A stretch of DNA of 64,000 bases, from the NCBI GenBank assembly GCA_003508835.1, contig PUFA01000070.1, forward strand, positions 9,522,112 through 9,586,111, in the 5' to 3' direction. The notes beneath the pieces were generated by a model. That model ran no database searches, was not told the origin of the DNA, and was given only the letters and a program-made list of their open reading frames with translations. Positions within the stretch are counted from its first letter, which is position 1. Each line of letters starts with the position of its first letter. The stretch comes from Eonycteris spelaea. Its lineage: Eukaryota > Chordata > Mammalia > Chiroptera > Pteropodidae. The position numbers and the translations under genes are program-made. This document shows positions 35,701 to 46,930 of the stretch, in pieces.

Positions 35701-38700
35701 TCATCTCCCTAAGCCTCTTTCCAAGTTTCAGAATCTGTCCTGGGTCTGGCTGAGGCTTTGGGCAGGGCTGAGGCTTGGGGATTGTTCTTGTATCCATGCC
35801 TTCTTTTCCCCTTCTAGGAGAACGTCAAAGACAAGCTTCGGACCATTGTGGTGACTCTGTCCTATAGCCTCCAGACCCCTCGGCTCCGACGACAGGCACC
35901 TAGCCAGGGACTGCCCCCAGTGGCTCCCATTCTCAATGCCCACCAGCCCAGCACCCAGCGGGCAGAAGTGAGCATGTATTCTGGTTTAGCCCAGAAGGAA
36001 GAGCTGGGAGGGGCAGTGATCATGGCCCCTCACCAGTGACACTCATTCATAGCTTGTAAAGTTCTTTCACATGTTATTCCAGTAGTTCCCGCTATCTCTA
36101 GGTGCTGTAGCAGGTAGACCCCAACTGGAAAATGGTCCAAAGGGTCCTATTCTTTTAGTCAGAAGGGACAGTGTTCCTTGATTCCACGTAGTCATTTGGA
36201 GGCCCAGACTAATGGGGGTCTGCCATCTTAAAATGTGGCCCCCAAGGTCCTTGGATCGTCTTTATACTGGTCAGCGGGAAGCGGGGAGCAGGAAGCTCCT
36301 GGTATGGTTTCATGGCCAGTGCTGAAGTGGCACTCTTTACTTTCTTTTCACCTTTTAAATCTGGAACTCAGTTACATGCAAGGAAAGCTGGGAAAATGTG
36401 GTCTCACTGTGGACTAGCCTGCTAGTCTCTACCATGGCTCCATAATACTCCCATCATTTTGATGATGAGGACACAGCTCAGAGTGGTTAAGTGACAAGCT
36501 CAATGTTACACAGCCAGTAAGCAGCAGATCTGAGAGTTGAACCCAGGTTGTGTAATCCTGTGATACTCTACCTCACTATGTGCCTTGGTGACATATTTGC
36601 CCCTTGCCCTGCCCCCTAGGAATGACCCTCTCCTCAAATCTCTCCCTAGATCCACTTCCTGAAGCAAGGCTGTGGTGAAGATAAGATCTGCCAGAGCAAT
36701 CTACAGCTGGTCCACGCCCGCTTCTGCGCCCGGGTCAGCGATACAGAATTCCAACCTCTGCCCATGTGAGGGGGAGCAAGGGAGCACGTGGGGTGGGCAG
36801 GCAAGAGTTCAAGGAATGGAAGGTCTAGGCAGAGGGAGGGGCTGAGCCTGCAGAGGGAGGATGGAAGGCTGGGGAGGACCTGCTGATAACTCAGAAGACT
36901 GCAGGATGAGGGTCAGCGGCATGCCACAGGGGCTCCTCTGGTGAGGAATAACAATCCTTCCCAATGCAGTTTCCGTACATCTCACTGTTTAGTCTTCACA
37001 ACCCTGTGAGATGGGAATTATTATTGGTCTCGCTTCATGGATGGAGAATGAAGGCTTAGAGAGGTTAAGTTACTTGCCCAAGGCGAGTCAGGCATGCTAC
37101 TGGGTCCAGAATGGAGGTCCCCTGACTCCCAGTCTAGATCTCTTGAGAGCATCAGAAGACCTGAGGCTTGGACTGGTGGGTGCAGAGGCTCAGGGAGTGA
37201 AGTCCTGCTGCAGGAGTGAGAGAGGCAGCGGGTGTTCAGATTTCAGAGTAAGTGGGATCTGACCCTCCAGGGATGTGGATGGGACAACAGCCCTGTTTGC
37301 ACTGAGTGGGCAGCCTGTCATTGGCCTGGAGTTGAAGGTTACCAACCTGCCCTCGGACCCAGCCCAGCCCCAGGCCGATGGGGATGATGCCCATGAAGCC
37401 CAGCTCCTGGTCAGCCTCCCTGCTTCTCTGCACTACTCAGGAGTGCGGGCCCTGGATCCTGCGGTGAGGACCTTGGTGGGGTTGGTGGGGTCTTGTGGGG
37501 CTTCAGTAACCCAAAGTGACTTCTCCTTCTTCCCCTACTCCAGGAGAAGCCACTGTGCCTGTCCAATGAGAATGCCTCCCATGTTGAGTGTGAGCTGGGG
37601 AACCCCATGAAGAGAGATGCCCAGGTTGGCACTCTGCTCTTATCCCTATCTGAGTGACCTCTAACCCCTGACCCCTCCTCAAGACCCCGGCCTCCCCTGA
37701 CCCGAATCCCACTCTACCCTTGTCCTAGATCACCTTCTATCTCATCCTCAGCACCTCAGGGATCACCATTGAGACCACGGAGCTGGAGGTGGAGCTGCTG
37801 TTGGCCACGTAAGCCTGGCAGGGCTGGGGTAGGTGAGGTTAGGGGCAGTAGAATTAATGTCTACCTGTAAGTGGCTCCTCTGACCCCTTGAAGTGGGGTC
37901 TGTGCCTGCTGCCCACACCTGTCCCTGCCCACATGCCAGGATCAGTGAGCAGGAGCTGCATCCCGTCTCTGCCCGGGCTCGTGTCTTCATTGAGCTGCCA
38001 CTATCCATCACCGGGTAAGCCCTGCCCCAGTGAGCACCTGCACTGGTGGGGCAGGTATCGCCGCTCCCAAGCCCAGGCCTGGGCTCTTCCTCCTGACCCT
38101 CCATCAGGCCTCAGGCCTCCTTAGTTCTTGTTTTGGCCCCTCTTCCCCAGGGTGGCCATTCCTCAGCAGCTCTTCTTCTCTGGTGTGGTACGGGGCGAGA
38201 GTGCCATGCAGTCTGAGAGGGATGTGGGCAGCAAGGTCAAGTATGAGGTCACGGTAAGTGTTCTTGGTATGTGGTCCCTCATGGTCCCCCTCCATTCTTG
38301 GCACAGAGGAGAGACTGAGACATGTCCCAAGGGTCGGGGCTCTTCTACTGTATGGCAGCTTGGTGGCCCAGCAAGTTTGAGGCTTCCCCTTGCTCCTGGA
38401 CCTTGGCTGTGGGCAGGTGTTTGTGTAGAGGCCTCAACTATTTCCTGGTCATCCCTGACTGGACATCTCAACTGCTGCTCTGGGGAGGCCATGAGAGCTC
38501 AGGGAAGCTTCTCTGTCAGAGGCCTCAGCTGGAGGTGGGGGGCGGCATGGGGGACATGCGAAGAGAGCTGATGTTTCTTCTCAAAACTCTGCCCTGGCTG
38601 GCCAGGGCCTCCCCACACCTCTTAGTGACATCTCCAGGTTTTCCTGGCTTCAAGGTGGGTGGAGAATGGTGCAGGTCGGGTCTGGGATCCTGAGTCTTTG

Positions 38701-41700
38701 TTGAAACTGTACTTCCTAACTTCCTAAGGCCCTCCCCTCAGCTCTTGTCCCCTCCATCTCTGCTTAGAAACTGAGCTCTCTCTGTTCACACTTCCTGTGC
38801 CCACAGGTCTCCAACCAGGGCCAGTCACTCAATACCCTGGGCTCTGCGTTCCTCAACATCATGTGGCCCCACGAGATTGCCAACGGAAAGTGGCTGCTGT
38901 ACCCCATGCGGGTGGAGCTGGAGGGCCGGCAGGGGCCTGGGCCGAAGGAGCTCTGTTCTCCCAGCCCCAACATCCTCCGCCTGGTGAGGCTTAGGCAGGC
39001 TGGGTGGGGGCCAGTGAAGCAGGGTGGGAGGGTTAGACTCTGGGAAGGGTGTCATGGGGCTGGGGTATATGGGTGGGTAGAGGGCCAGGGCGAAGGCAGT
39101 GGGAAGGAGATGCCATCTCAGGGCTGTTGCATTTGGAGAGACACTCACTGCGTCCCCCATCCCACATCTAGAGTGTAGACAACAGGGACAGGAGGCGGCG
39201 GGAGCTGGAGCAACCAAGGCAACAGGAGCCTCGTGAGCAGCTGGAGCCTAGCACGTCCTGGTGGCCAGTGTCCTCTGCTGAGAAGAAGAAAAATGTCACC
39301 CTGGTGAGGGCAGGACAAATGTGGTACAGCCAGAATGGGGTGTATGTGGGGGTGTGACAGAGGATGCTGGGGACACTTCAGGGTAGGGTGTCCAGGGAGG
39401 CTGGCCTGCCAAAAAGTGTGGTGGTGGTCAAGTTGACGAGACAGTTCACATCCCACCTGTGAAGCTGCTGCTGCCACCACAGGTCCCATCACGCCTGCCA
39501 AATGCTTACTCCAGAGCAGGGCACTTGACCTACAGCCAGTGAGTTAGCTGTGCATTCAGTCTTCCTCACATCTATACGAAAGATGACGTTTTATAGGGAT
39601 GGGATGGTTTTAGCCATCTTTGAGATGTTTGGTGTTCTTTTTAACACTTTTAGGACAAAAAAGTCAATTCGTGTAAGGAAACCTGCTTGAGTTTTACAAT
39701 GTCAAAAACATTTTACGTTTTTAAAAGTTCTAATAATTAGAATTATAGTGTATTATGTGTGATTCATTAAGTCTACCCCTTTTGAGCAGTTTTGCCTCCC
39801 TTTTTTCTGCTAGCTTCACATAGTTTTGTTTTTAAGTGGATTTATGGAGCAAACTGGCATATACTCTGTGCTCTTTCCCTTGAGAATGACTGGCAATGAG
39901 AGTGTGGAGGGACATAGATTGGGGGAGGGTATTTGCTGGTTGCCAGGAGGGGAAACCCAGGTATGGACGTAAATGAAACAGAGGCAAGGAGTCAAAGAGA
40001 CTGTTTGCAGGGGATTGTAAGCAGTTGGATCGGCTCTGGTGTCATCTGCGTGGGAGGGAGCTCCACTGTCATACCCCTTCCCTCCTGGGGGCAATCGGTT
40101 TCTCTGCTCCCCTGAGAACAGGCAAACTAAAGTGCCTGGGGGTAGTCAGTGTGAGAGTTGCATAATCACTGTTTCCCTATTGTATGGATAGTCTTGCCTT
40201 CTCCATGTGACTGATTTCCCCTGAAAGGCAAGCCTTCTTACTAAAAACTTTGCAATTGATTCTTTCACTTAAAATTAAGGCAGAAGACCTTGCTTTTAGA
40301 CAAATTGACCAAGAGTTCTGATTTGCTCAAAAGTGGCAAAATAAAAGATGATTCACAGAATTCAATCACTCTCAAAGCTGTTCTTCTGTATGAATGTGAT
40401 CAATATGACACAGTTTTTAGGCAAATGGGCTGTTTGTTAGATGAGATTGGGCCAAATGAGCTTAGATCAGGCCTGGAAGGAACAGAGCCCTAGTCCCCTG
40501 TCCCTCCATCAGCTCCCTGGGCAGACTCATCCTCCTTTAATGAGTTTGGGCTTAGTGTAGGAGTGTGACTTTGCCAAATATGGCCTGGGTTCAAATATCT
40601 GCTACTCCAGTTACCAGATTTGCTAACTACGTGACCTGAGGCAGATCACCTGGCCTCTTTAAATCTTAATTTCCTAGTTCGAAGAAGAGGTTGGTAGTAA
40701 TATGTACCTTGCAGGACAATTATGTAGCTAAATGAGATAAGTGTTTGCAGGTAGTAGGTACTCAATAAATGGGACCAACATTGGGTAACATCAGCATCAG
40801 CTGGGGAAGCTACTCTGCTGCTTTCTAGTAAGAGACCTTCTCCTTGCTCCCCATGCATTTCAAAACCAAATAGCCCAAATTTAGAATAGGCCACTATTTT
40901 GGACCACGGGGTGAGTTCGGGAAGACTTCCTAGAAGAGGGGAGTTTGAGGCCGGCCAGTTAAGGAAAATGGGAGAAATATGAGTGAGGAAGGGGGAAAAG
41001 GAGGTCCAAGATGTAGAGGCTCATGGAGGTATGGATGAATTCTCCAGGCAGTCTCTGTGTCTGTGTGTCCATGTTTGTAAGGGTGCTAGGCCCCAGACAG
41101 GCTATGCAGCTCAGAGCCCTGCTTGTCCCCAGGACTGTGCCTGGAACACAGCCAACTGCATAGTATTCAGCTGCCCACTCTACAGCTTTGACCGTGCGGC
41201 TGTGCTGCATGTCTGGGGTCGCCTCTGGAACAGCACCTTCCTGGAGGTGAGAGCACTGCTGGGGTGATGGGCTGGGTGCCCTCCTCTTCAGTAGCCCCTC
41301 TGGGATTCACTTCTCCTTCAGCCTCCTCCCTGTCCAAATGCAGCACACGCTTAACCCAAGAAACGCCCTCTGTGTTGGGCACCATTCATTCCATTTATAA
41401 TTTCAGGAGCTGGTGGGAAGTGAGGGAACAGGGGGCACTTAGGAGGAGGGTTTCCTTCCCTGATCCTTTAGGAGTACTCAGCTGTGAAGTCCCTGGAAGT
41501 GATCGTCCGTGCCAACATCACTGTGAAGTCTTCAATCAAGAACTTGGTGCTCAGAGATGCCTCAACAGTGGTGAGCTGCAGAGCTGGGAGTGGGGGGGGG
41601 TGGTACTCTTCTCTCCTGCTGCCCAACGCCTGTTCCATTAACCCTTCGCTTCCCCAGATTCCAGTGATGGTATACTTGGACCCGGTGGCTGTGGTGGCAG

Positions 41701-44318
41701 AGGGAGTCCCCTGGTGGGTCATCCTCCTGGCTGTACTGGCTGGGCTGCTGGTGTTGGCACTGCTGGTGCTTCTCATGTGGAAGGTGAGGCTTGGGGAGGG
41801 TGGGGCTGGTGGGGGCGGGGCTTCCCTGTTATGCAGGTGGCGTTTCTTGCTGTGGTTTTCACCCACCCACTCTCTCGTTTACTTAGCAAATCTTCATTGA
41901 GCACTTATCCTGTATGTAAGGGGGACCCTGTTAAGTCCTGGCTATTTCAGAGAAAGTCAGATGCAGATTTTTTAAAAAATTTTAATTTTTTAATTACAGT
42001 CGACACACAATATTATGTTAGTGAGTAATTTTTATAACCGGCAATTTGTACTTCTTAATCCTTTTCACTTTTCCACCCATCCTCCCAAACCGTCTCCCCA
42101 ATGGTGACCGCCCATTTGTTCACTGTATCTATGAGTTTCTTTCTGTTTTGTGTGTTCATTTATTTTGGTTTTCAGATCCCACATATAAGTGAAAGTCAGA
42201 TGCAGATCTTGTTTTTGAGAGATTTGAGAGTCTAGTGGGGGGGGGAAGCTTGTCGTCAGGGCAAGGCAGAAGACAGTGAGTGAAGAGGGTGCAGTGGGAG
42301 TTTAGAGGAGGGAAAACTTCTGAGTAGGCAGCCCTGGAGCTGGGCCTTAAAAGCTGCAGGGAGTCGGATCCACGTGGGAGATGAAGTGCGTCGGGTCTGG
42401 GCCTTCAAGAAGGGCAGTGGGAGGCCGAGTCATGGAGGTAGGAAAGTGTGGTCTGATATAACTAGAGCATGGCAGGTAAGTCTCGGAAGGAAACTGTGGC
42501 CGCGAAGGCCAACGGCTGGAGAATGACTTCCAGGAAACTGCCTCCGGGACCCAACGCGGAGCCTCTACATACCAAGGTCTCCGTGGAACCTTCTTGAACG
42601 CACAGGGTGTAGGCAGAATCACATTCACATCTGGGGCTCCACATGAAGGCACACATATGCGCATGTCAGTACAGAGGCTCACTTCCATCACCAGCAGTCA
42701 TACCCTGAACCCCACGCTATGTGTGGGCCACGGGGGAACATGCGTGTGCTTGCGGCAATATGGAGAACTCCCTCCCAGCCCACCCGCCCCTGACCGATCA
42801 CAGAGCAAACACGCCATTTGACCGATGTGAGTCGTCAGTGGACCGGGCCCCCGGAGAAGTATACAAACTGTTGGGAAACTGGCCATTGTTGGGGGAGATC
42901 GATGCCTCTTGAAACTGGTTCCAGGATCCCTGCTCCCTGCCCCCAAGGGAGGGGGATAGAGCAGAACGAAGTTGCCATCCTTCCCTAGTCTTCCCATCTC
43001 CCCCTCATTTGCTCCCCTCCTCCCTTGACATCCCAGTGCGGCTTCTTCCGTCGGAGCAGCCAGAACGCACCTTTCCCTGCCAACTACCACCAGGCGCGTC
43101 TGGCCGTGCAGCCCTCAGCTGTGGAAGCTGGGGGTCCAGGGACCGTGGGGTAACTGTTGTGTGTGTGCATGTGTGTGTGCGTGTGCGTGTCTGTGTGTGT
43201 GTGTGTGAGTATGTATGTGTATGAGTGTCAGTAGAGCATCCAGCATTCAGGAGACCGGGAGTGTTCAGGTGAAGAAATGAGATTGCATGAGGGGAGGGTG
43301 AGCCCCAGGAACTGGGGTGGGAGGTAATGATAAGGCGGAGTTTCTAAGGGTGAATGCACACAGCCTGGGGCATGCTCAAAGGGTTGGGTGGGCTCCCGGA
43401 GTGTGCGCACAGGGAGGTGCCATGCATGTTGTTTCTTGGGCATGAGTGTGCAAGCAGGTGCCGTCAGTCTGAGCATGTCGGAGTCTCAGGCAGTACTGAT
43501 GTGAGTGTGCCAGGGGCACATTTCCACCTTGGTAAGTAAGGCCAGCATGTTCACGATTTAGGACGGGGCTAGGCCACCGTATTCGTGGATGGAGGGCCCT
43601 GCCCTAAGGTGGACGCTGCCCAGTGTTCAAGCACACAGGGTGTGTGTGTGTGAGGCTTGAGAGGTGTCATTCTGGGGTATGCAGGGCTCTAGGAAGCCAT
43701 GTTTTCCCTCAGATCTTGTTTATGTTCTGGGCTTGCTATTGGGTCCCTTAAAAAGCTTAGGCGGGTGGAAACCTTTGGTCAGCAGTCCCGATGTTCCACC
43801 TGCAACCCCCTCTTTCGGTTGCCAAGGAAGATGTCCTTGGTCCTACACCTTGAGCCCCTTCCTGATCTTTCTCTTGCTGTGAATGAGACCCTGAGACCCA
43901 GCATTGATGGTGGCACCTGTGGAGGCTGCTTCCTGCACTCTTTGCTCTCCGGCCCATCTCCTTTCTGCCGCAATTGTTTTTTTTCTGTGTCAGGGGTGGT
44001 GGAGGGCAGGAGCTGAGCCGCGGTGGACATTTGCTCCAGGGACCTCACCCTGCAGGCTCCTCATGTCTGGCCTGGTGTTCTTACAGATGGGATTCTTCAA
44101 GCGGGCGCGGTACCCCGAGGCCACCGTGCCCCAGTACCATGCGGTGAAGATCCCGCGGGAAGACAGACAGCAGTTCAAGGAGGAGAAGACGGGTACCATC
44201 CTGAGGAGCAACTGGGGCAGCCCCCGACGGGAGGGCCCTGACGCGCACCCCATCCTGGCTGCTGACGACCCACGCAGAGCTGGTCTCCGACGGGCACTCT
44301 GGGCCAGGCACTGCCTAG
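25779..44318 (+). CDS. ITGA7: ITGA7, integrin alpha-7, laminin receptor; 25 constitutive or alternative exons mapped; several 1-bp indels
   Basis: Pairs with beta-1 as the main laminin receptor of muscle. Coding exons: 25779-25984, 29985-30111, 30221-30297, 31210-31463, X1 31952-32083, X2 32366-32485, 33347-33554, 33679-33871, 34259-34347, 34471-34598, 34750-34845, 35028-35089, 35224-35391, 35818-35967, 36650-36765, 37271-37463, 37544-37624, 37729-37808, 37940-38014, 38151-38253, 38807-38983, 39172-39303, 41133-41246, 41472-41570, 41658-41783, A 43037-43149, B 44087-44318. Signal peptide ends before FNLDV. FG-GAP propeller repeats carry Ca sites ([30 protein letters not shown]). Exon 39172 holds the RDRRRRE furin site; exon 41658 the TM helix; exon B the GFFKR motif. 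All borders are GT-AG with consistent phases. Indels relative to the conserved frame: -1 in exon 29985, -1 twice in 31210, -1 in 33679, -1 twice in 35224, +1 in B. Corrected for these, X2-B is 1,136 residues. Confidence 0.95.
26344..26417 (+). repeat. 74-bp direct repeat, copy 2 (ITGA7 intron 1)
   Basis: 97% identical to 24715-24788 (2 mismatches: c/g and c/t). Flanks differ from those of copy 1. Nothing resembling the rest of the hAT element surrounds this copy. Confidence 0.95.
26572..26623. repeat. Compound (AGC)n(AG)n microsatellite
   Basis: About six AGC units run directly into about sixteen AG units, in ITGA7 intron 1. Confidence 0.9.
28385..28720 (+). repeat. MIR followed by L2-type 3' tails
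   Basis: MIR core (ggcctcatctgaaag, gggattgttatgaagatta, tgagataatgtac) is followed by two tails of the form tagtaggtgctgagtaga and catggtaggttcccaataaa. In ITGA7 intron 1 (25,985-29,984), which otherwise shows no gene. Confidence 0.65.
29707..29758. repeat. (TG)n microsatellite in ITGA7 intron 1
   Basis: About 26 uninterrupted GT units, about 225 bases upstream of exon 2. Confidence 0.95.
31952..32083 (+). other. ITGA7: ITGA7 alternative exon X1
   Basis: 132 bases encoding [20 protein letters not shown] followed by an acidic stretch and ending NSYF. Both borders are phase 1, the same as the next exon, so either exon joins 31463 to 33347 in frame. In the known gene X1 and X2 are used mutually exclusively and change laminin specificity in the propeller loop. 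Confidence 0.9.
32366..32485 (+). other. ITGA7: ITGA7 alternative exon X2
   Basis: 120 bases encoding [20 protein letters not shown] and ending NSYLG, phase 1 at both ends. The donor gtttgt is weaker than the X1 donor gtaggg; in the known gene X2 is the exon used in adult skeletal muscle. The assignment of names X1 and X2 follows genomic order. Confidence 0.9.
33985..34140 (+). repeat. MIR SINE
   Basis: Clear MIR text: gctttgtgaccttgggcaag, then aggattaaaagtga and gcctgagacttagtagcctc. In the ITGA7 intron before exon 34259. Confidence 0.75.
36450..36590 (-). repeat. MIR SINE, antisense
   Basis: Antisense MIR core: gatgaggacacagctcagag, ttacacagccagtaag, gagttgaacccaggttg. In the ITGA7 intron before exon 36650. 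Confidence 0.75.
36960..37140 (-). repeat. MIR SINE, antisense
   Basis: Antisense MIR text: caaccctgtgagatgggaat, gcttagagaggttaagttac, ttgcccaaggcgagtcag. It lies just upstream of ITGA7 exon 37271. Confidence 0.75.
40565..40775 (+). repeat. MIR SINE
   Basis: Sense MIR text: acgtgacctgaggcagatca, taaatcttaatttcctag, aattatgtagctaaatgaga and gcaggtagtaggtactcaat. In the 1.8-kb ITGA7 intron 39,304-41,132, which otherwise shows no gene. Confidence 0.75.
41969..42190 (-). mobile_element. Antisense, 5'-truncated L1 3' end with 17-bp target-site duplication
   Basis: A T-rich head (ttttttaaaaaattttaa) precedes the antisense L1 3' text aattacagtcgacacacaat, and the insert ends with cagatcccacatataagt. 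It is flanked by perfect 17-base direct repeats gaaagtcagatgcagat at 41952-41968 and 42191-42207. The insert is about 222 bases and lies between the transmembrane exon and alternative exon A of ITGA7. Confidence 0.92.
43037..43149 (+). other. ITGA7: ITGA7 alternative cytoplasmic exon A
   Basis: 113 bases encoding [20 protein letters not shown] and on to GGPGTVG, with AG and GT borders. Inclusion shifts the next exon by one frame so that it is read [19 protein letters not shown] and stops at TGA 44145-44147. This is the muscle-regulated alpha-7A tail; skipping gives alpha-7B. Confidence 0.93.
43155..43225. repeat. (TG)n-rich microsatellite after exon A
   Basis: An interrupted GT array starting 6 bases after the exon A donor. 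UG-rich sequence at this place could bind CELF-type splicing factors, but that is only a possibility. Confidence 0.85.
44087..44318 (+). other. ITGA7: ITGA7 last exon (B tail), read in two frames
   Basis: In the B frame it encodes [20 protein letters not shown] and continues through [16 protein letters not shown]. At 44269-44271 an extra base (ccc where two C fit) shifts the frame; the expected end, DGHSGPGTA then TAG 44316-44318, is reached only if one base is removed. Without correction the ORF runs to 44386. The first 60 bases are also coding in the A frame. Confidence 0.9.
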
Positions 44319-44739
44319 CTTCCTCTGTCCCAGCCTGGCCCGTGGGTCCCCCTCTACCGATTCCCCAGAGATGGCTCCTTGGTTGAAGAGGGTAGAGTGT
44401 GTTGCTGGTGTCCCATCAGGATTGGGCAGGATCTGTTTCCTCAGGGGCATAGACCTCTCTCCCAGGAGGAGCCCCCCCAAACTCCCCCTGAGAATGCTGT
44501 GAGGCGAGAGGGGTAAATTGGTGATGGGGTCCCGGGGTTGGGCGAGAAAGGCAGCAATGTCCTGACGCAAAGGTTGGGAGAGAGGACCCTAATCCCTCCC
44601 TCTCCCATTCGCCCGGTGGGACAGGACCCCAAAGACCTGTCTCCCCGAAAGTGCCTTAGCCAGACAGTCGGGGAAGGGGTCGCATTGCTGACTCAGGGGC
44701 CTTCCCTCCCTAGTTTCTCCCTCCTGTGACCTTAGTGTG

Positions 44740-44800
44740 CTGCGTCAACCTAGTGGATTTTGTCTATTTATTAAAAAAAAAAAAAGTGAGGACAAACCTC
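44740..44800 (+). terminator. ITGA7: Probable ITGA7 3' end
   Basis: The T-rich text gattttgtctatttattaaa is followed by 14 A residues (44771-44784). ATTAAA at about 44769 could be the poly(A) signal. METTL7B-like sequence on the opposite strand ends about 520 bases downstream, consistent with tail-to-tail genes. Confidence 0.55.
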
Positions 44801-45319
44801 CGGCCTCTTTGCTGAGTCCTGCTGTCTCATGCCCGAGGTCTCCAGAAGAGCCCGATTCTCCCCGCACCCCCACAGCGCAGGACAAACGCGGTGGAGGGAG
44901 GGAGGGTGGGGGGCTTGGCAGCGGTGCATGTATCCTGGCTTTTGTGACCAGATCCTGGAGGCACACGGGTTGCGTTCTCGGAAAGCGGGGAGGGCACTTT
45001 ACCAAGGGAGGGAACAAGGGAAAGGGGTGGGGAGCTGTCCTAGGGGCGGGTGGGCAAAGATTGGGAGACCCAGTCCAGGAATTGGCAGTTAAGAGCATGA
45101 TGGCATAATTGTTTCCTCCCCGTGGCCGGGAGAGGAATGGAGCTTTTCCCCTATGGAAGGAAGGATGGAGGTTAGCGATTCCCCTGGCAGACGTGGGAGA
45201 AGGAGGAACAAAGGGTGTGTGTGGGGGGAGGGGTGATGTCTCCTCTCCTATGGGTCCCTCTCAGTAGCTGAGAGACTTGGCTGGTGGGTGGGACTGTTCT
45301 GGCTGGACTTGGAGAAGGG

Positions 45320-45541
45320 TTATTTCACAGCCTTTCCCATGATGTGGGGTCCAAGAGGTAACCATCTGAAGACAGGGGTTCGTCGCTCCATTTGGAGTTG
45401 AGAGACCTGGGCGTCCTCAAGATCTTTCCAGGTCTCTCTGTCTCCAGCGAACTTCCAGGCGGGCTGTAAAACCTGCTGCCACAGGAAGGCCCAGCTCCCA
45501 CGTGGCTCAGCCACGTGCTCCCAGAAAAAGAACTCGCCTCC
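45320..45541 (-). pseudogene. METTL7B: METTL7B (TMT1B) last coding exon only; first exon not found
   Basis: On the minus strand an acceptor (ctctctggcag) at 45542-45550 is followed by 222 bases encoding GGEFFFWEHVAEPRGSWAFL and later RETWKDLEDAQ, ending LPLGPHIMGKAVK and TAA. This is the C-terminal 73 residues of METTL7B, a membrane-associated alkyl thiol methyltransferase of about 244 residues. The exon itself is open and its acceptor is good. Against the human protein as I recall it, about five residues before RETW are missing. The upstream exon, which should carry the N-terminal membrane anchor and the SAM-binding LELGCGTG motif, is not detectable in either orientation up to 64 kb; its expected place (46-48 kb) is filled with L2, LTR and L1 sequence. 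Most likely a partially deleted gene, or exon 1 was lost in assembly. Confidence 0.85.
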
Positions 45542-46124
45542 CTGCCAGAGAGGAGAGAGTTAGTGTCTCTTCTCTGCTCCTTCACAACCTTCCTCCTACC
45601 TCACCTTCACCGCTCGTCCAGTCTAGCCAGACCTGGCAGGGAAGTAGGAGCCGCTGGCCTGAGGGTTTATGGAGCAAACGGTGGCTGCTTCTGATCCCCT
45701 GGCTCCTACCCTCCCCCTCAAAGTGCGTGTGAAGAACCTCCCGTGACTGAGTGGGGATGGCTGGTGAGGGGTCTTTCAAGGGTAGCCAGAGGCACAACAC
45801 AGCCGAGGGCAGACAGATGGGGAGATGGAGAAACAGGAGCAGAGACTGCGTTGGAGGCAGAGACGCGCACCCTGAGCTCTGTCCCGAGACGTCTGCATCC
45901 GACTGCCTCCTGGACATCTCGGCCAGCATCCCAGGGAAGCCTCGCACCTGACCTGACTACAGCTGGAGCTCTTCCAGCCCCCGTCTGCTCACTGTAATCC
46001 CCAGGTGACCTCATGTACCCTTATATCTCGAGGCTACATCTTTTTCTGACTTCCCGATCTGGGCTCCCAGGGGCACCTCAGACCTAACAAGCCCCAAATA
46101 GTTTTCTGCCATCTCAACAAATGG

Positions 46125-46440
46125 CTCTCTCCTCTACTCTCTCTCACTCCCTGCACCAGTTGCTCGTGCCAGAAACCTGGAAACCATCCTACACTCCTCT
46201 CTCTCCACACCCAGTGCAAAATCCTGTGGATTCCACTTCCCCTCGTATCTCTGCCTGGAACTCTCCTCTACTTTCTCCACGCTCTCCACACTTCGCCGAA
46301 TCCCTCAGATTTCAATTTAAACATCTCTTCCTCGGGCGTCCTCCTCCCACTCCCCGTCACTAGGTGGCTCTCCCGTGCGCCTCCACAGTACCCTACTGCG
46401 TTCCTTCGAGGCCCTGGTCATATTTCCTAGCCACCAGCAG
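46125..46440 (+). repeat. L2 LINE fragment
   Basis: Contains agttgctcgtgccagaaacc, cagtgcaaaatcctgtggat and a later tttcaatttaaacatctctt segment, which are L2 3'-region landmarks. Confidence 0.65.
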
Positions 46441-46619
46441 ATGGGAGTGGATGAGTGTCTAATGGGCTCAGACACCAGATTCTCCATCCTGGGCGCCCTG
46501 ACATGGGGTTGGCTGCTGCTGCTGCATTTGCCTGCCCTACGCCCACCGCCTTCCCATTCCTTCTTCTTAAAGAAGTCCTCCCAACATTTCCTATAACACT
46601 GGCGTGGTGATGATGAACT

Positions 46620-46905
46620 CCTCTAACTCTTTCTTGTCTGGGAAGCTCTTTATTTGTCTTTCGATTCTAAGTGATAGCTTTGTGGGTAGAGTAATTTTGG
46701 TTATATAGGTCCTTGCTTTTCATTTTCAGTTTCTAACAGCACTTTATAGTTGTTAAGGGCATGGTGTAAATTAGATGTCTTTTCATTTGTCTCCATTTCA
46801 ACGTTTTTAAGCTTCGAGAGGCTTCCCTATACATCACATATTCTAGAATACTACGAAGAGGTTTATGCTTTCTTTTCCCATACCCTTTATGATCCCATCT
46901 AAGAT
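46620..46905 (-). repeat. L1 ORF2 fragment, antisense
   Basis: Text such as gtctttcgattctaagtgat and agctttgtgggtagagtaat resembles antisense L1 ORF2. It is old and short. Confidence 0.5.
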
Positions 46906-46930
46906 CTAATCTCTTTTTTTGCCTGCTCAC

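Noticed and set aside
25779..44318. ITGA7 as a decayed pseudogene
   Set aside because: All splice sites, phases and motifs are kept, and corrections add to an exact full-length frame. Sequence error is the simpler reading.
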